Source: Chytridium lagenaria (taxonomy: Eukaryota > Chytridiomycota > Chytridiomycetes > Chytridiales > Chytridiaceae). From it: 13,678 bases of DNA. This document shows positions 9,475 through 13,678 of the stretch, one piece after another; position 1 is the first letter of the stretch, and every line of letters begins with the position of its first letter. A model generated the notes under the pieces. The model was given only the letters and a program-made list of their open reading frames with translations. It ran no database searches and was not told the DNA's origin. Location of the stretch: contig JAHLKC010000327.1 in the NCBI GenBank assembly GCA_025449115.1, positions 1 through 13,678 on the forward strand, written 5' to 3'. The position numbers were made by a program, and so were the translations under genes.

Positions 9475-11483
9475 TCACTTCCTCAAATTTGACGTGCGTG
9501 TGTGGCTGTTGATGCATTGTTTCGATGCAGCTGCTGACATATTAGTTTTGTCGCTCATATTCAAGATAATGTCTTTGACATTTCGAGAGGCGCAAGAAAT
9601 ATCCGCAACTTCAATGTAGTCCGTGTAGTGATGCAGGTTGGCCTGAATAAAGGTTCTGTGTTAACACGGTTTTGAACAAATTATTGAACGGAATAGCGAC
9701 CTTTCGCTTAAATAACTTTAAGAAACGATTTCGAACTTCCTCCAGAGTAATTCGGATGCAGGTATTATTTGACAACGTAAGTAGATTCCGCTCCTTCCCA
9801 GACATTAGAAATCACACAGAACATCGAGTCTAACCTGGCCCAATGGAGGCACATTACAAATTCCAGTCTTCCACGCCTCCTTGTTCCAGCTCACGAAGTT
9901 CAACGTTTTGGTCAACCTAGTTAGTTTAGCATCAGAAACAGATTTAAATAAGAAAAGATAGACCTATCAATATTTCGTCTAATATCAGACACCTCAACAT
10001 CTCCTCTTGCCATCAAAGCAACCGCCAAGTATCTAAAAATAATGAGTAAATATTAAATTGCATAGTCTTCCTACGTTCCCGATTTAGGGTCTGCTCTAAC
10101 CAGCTGACTGTCTCGACTAAACGCGTCCGTGAAATGCTGGTCTATCCGCTTCGGGGGCAGTCTTAAGTCCGCCAACGTATATACAGTGGAGTCATACTTG
10201 ACAAAAGAAACTTTTGACGCGGAAATGGAACAAGGTTTGTAACGATATCACTAATGTCTACGTTCATGCTTCCCTCAAACCGCATGGAGCTAAAAAATAA
10301 AATAATAATAAGTACTTGATAAGTAAAAGCTCTCACCTCGTCATGTTAATGAGAAGATTTGCGGCAATATTGTTCATTTCCTCAAACGGGTGCGGTTTCT
10401 TAGAACCTCCGCAAAGTCCTCCATGTGGTCGAGCACCACTATCTGTTAGCGACGTCTTTTTCTTGATGGCCGAGTCCGTTTTTTGGTGAATGAGATTCAC
10501 TATATCCGCAAGTGCTTGATTCTCCATTGGAAGCACACAATCCGAATTATCGATGAGCTTTGAGAGCGAGAGAATGCTGCCCACAAAGTGTGAGAAAAAG
10601 ATCAACGTTTAAAGGTCCCCTAACCTATTGTAAGGCGACGTAACCACATCATCGTTTGCACTAGGACTCAACACCGCATTAAACCTAAACACATTCTCAA
10701 ATTCATCTGCTAGCATCTCACTAATTCTGCTTCCAAGCCCAGACCCCGTTCCACCACCCAATGAACTGATCATAAAGAACGATTGTAAGGAATCGCATCG
10801 CTCTGATTCTCTGCGTAAGGAATCGAGAATGCGGTCGTAATAGGTTTGACCGTAGACGGTGTATCCGACAGCCCTAAGGTTTTTAGATGTGGGAGAAGGA
10901 GCCGCGGGTGTACCAGTTGTTGCCACTGCCGGAATTGCTGCTGATGATTTGGTCTTCATCAAAAAGTTTGCGGAAGGGGGAGGTGCGGATTTGGTTGATA
11001 ACACCTTCTTCCATGTCGATCATAACGCTCTACATCAATATTAGTTAAATACGTATTTATATAGTGTACCCTTGCTCGAAGGCCTTGAATTTTGTTGGTG
11101 CCTTTACCAACAGGTACATTGGATATACCCTTTCTGAGACGTCAATAAGATACGAAGCAGAGATGTGAGGTCTCACCTAACATCAACATTCCGGAAAAAA
11201 GTGGCAGTAGCATCGTCAAACTCATTTTTGGTATTATGTGAAGAGTGCTCCTGGAAGACCAAATCCCAAAATCTTCCTCCAATCTACAAGAGCGAGACCG
11301 ATACGTCAGAAGGTAAACCAGCATTCCTTGATCCACGTAAAACATTAAACTTTACCTGATTCCCGCATTGTCCAACTTAATCAAGAATGTTGATAGTTTA
11401 TGTAAGAATATCATCCATAATCAAAGTCAATGATGAGACGAATGGGGGCAGAGGTTACCTTGAATGACGATGTTTTGGGACAT
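9475..11483 (-). CDS. TUBE1: Epsilon-tubulin
   Basis: Epsilon-tubulin acts at centrioles and basal bodies, where it is needed for complete triplet microtubules. Exons are 11483-11459, 11375-11356, 11283-11177, 11133-11070, 11029-10914, 10873-10625, 10576-10337, 10289-10075, 10032-9964, 9916-9835, 9793-9701 and 9642-9475. The N-terminal VGQCGNQIG loop is split over three exons. Next come FFRNVDVR, VMIDMEEGV, the tubulin signature GGGTGSGLG and epsilon-type blocks DDVVTSPYNS, DNSDCVLPMENQAL, EEMNNIAANLLINMT, YTLADLRLPPKRIDQ, FVSWNKEAWKT, LSNNTCIRITLEEVRNRF and LHHYTDYIEV. The segment around 10460-10410 is an epsilon-specific insertion. One slip near 10188 breaks the frame; corrected, the protein is about 482 residues against 475 in human. 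The last exon ends in a divergent 30-residue tail. It follows katanin p60 by 138 bp on the same strand; that gap should hold its promoter. Confidence 0.95.
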
Positions 11484-11621
11484 TGCTCACAGAACCCGCA
11501 TGCTGTTTTGGTCCGAATAATGACAATCTGGCCAAAGTCTTACAAAAACAAACAGGTTTCACTTTTTATTCACAGCTCAGATTGATTTATCAAACATCCA
11601 GAATAAAGAAAGGACGGCAAA

Positions 11622-13678
<2,057 letters not shown>

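Overview
This is a nuclear window from a eukaryote, most likely a zoosporic (flagellated, early-diverging) fungus such as a chytrid. The genes are dense and broken by many short GT..AG introns, mostly 37-100 nt, often with CTAAC/CTGAC-like branch sites. An epsilon-tubulin and a katanin p60 sit side by side, which suggests centrioles and a flagellum; epsilon-tubulin is absent from Dikarya. A septin that looks like the fungal Cdc3/AspB class points to fungi. I read the exons by hand from splice sites and from remembered family sequences. No database search was run, so the species call is an inference.

Layout, left to right: the 5' exons of a 14-3-3 gene (minus, 549 to the left edge); about 940 bp with no recognised gene; a multi-exon gene I cannot identify (minus, about 4130-1493); a Cdc3-type septin (minus, 5977-4276); V-type H+-ATPase subunit C (minus, 8109-6346); a 119-bp divergent promoter; the ribosome-biogenesis Brix protein BRX1 (plus, 8229-9443); epsilon-tubulin (minus, 11483-9475, converging on BRX1 with a 31-bp gap); and most of katanin p60 (minus, from beyond the right edge to 11622).

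The neighbours do not form one pathway. Two local relations stand out: the tandem epsilon-tubulin and katanin p60 pair, both microtubule and centriole/flagellum genes, and the head-to-head V-ATPase C/BRX1 pair.

The main oddity is technical or evolutionary. Nearly every conserved gene, once spliced, needs small reading-frame corrections, mostly one missing base in a short homopolymer. There are about seven in the septin, seven in V-ATPase C, three in BRX1, and one each in epsilon-tubulin and katanin. With these corrections each total comes out as a whole number of codons at the usual family length. Unpolished sequencing errors are the simplest explanation; decay is the alternative. I found no new biological system, mobile element, CRISPR array, tRNA or rRNA.
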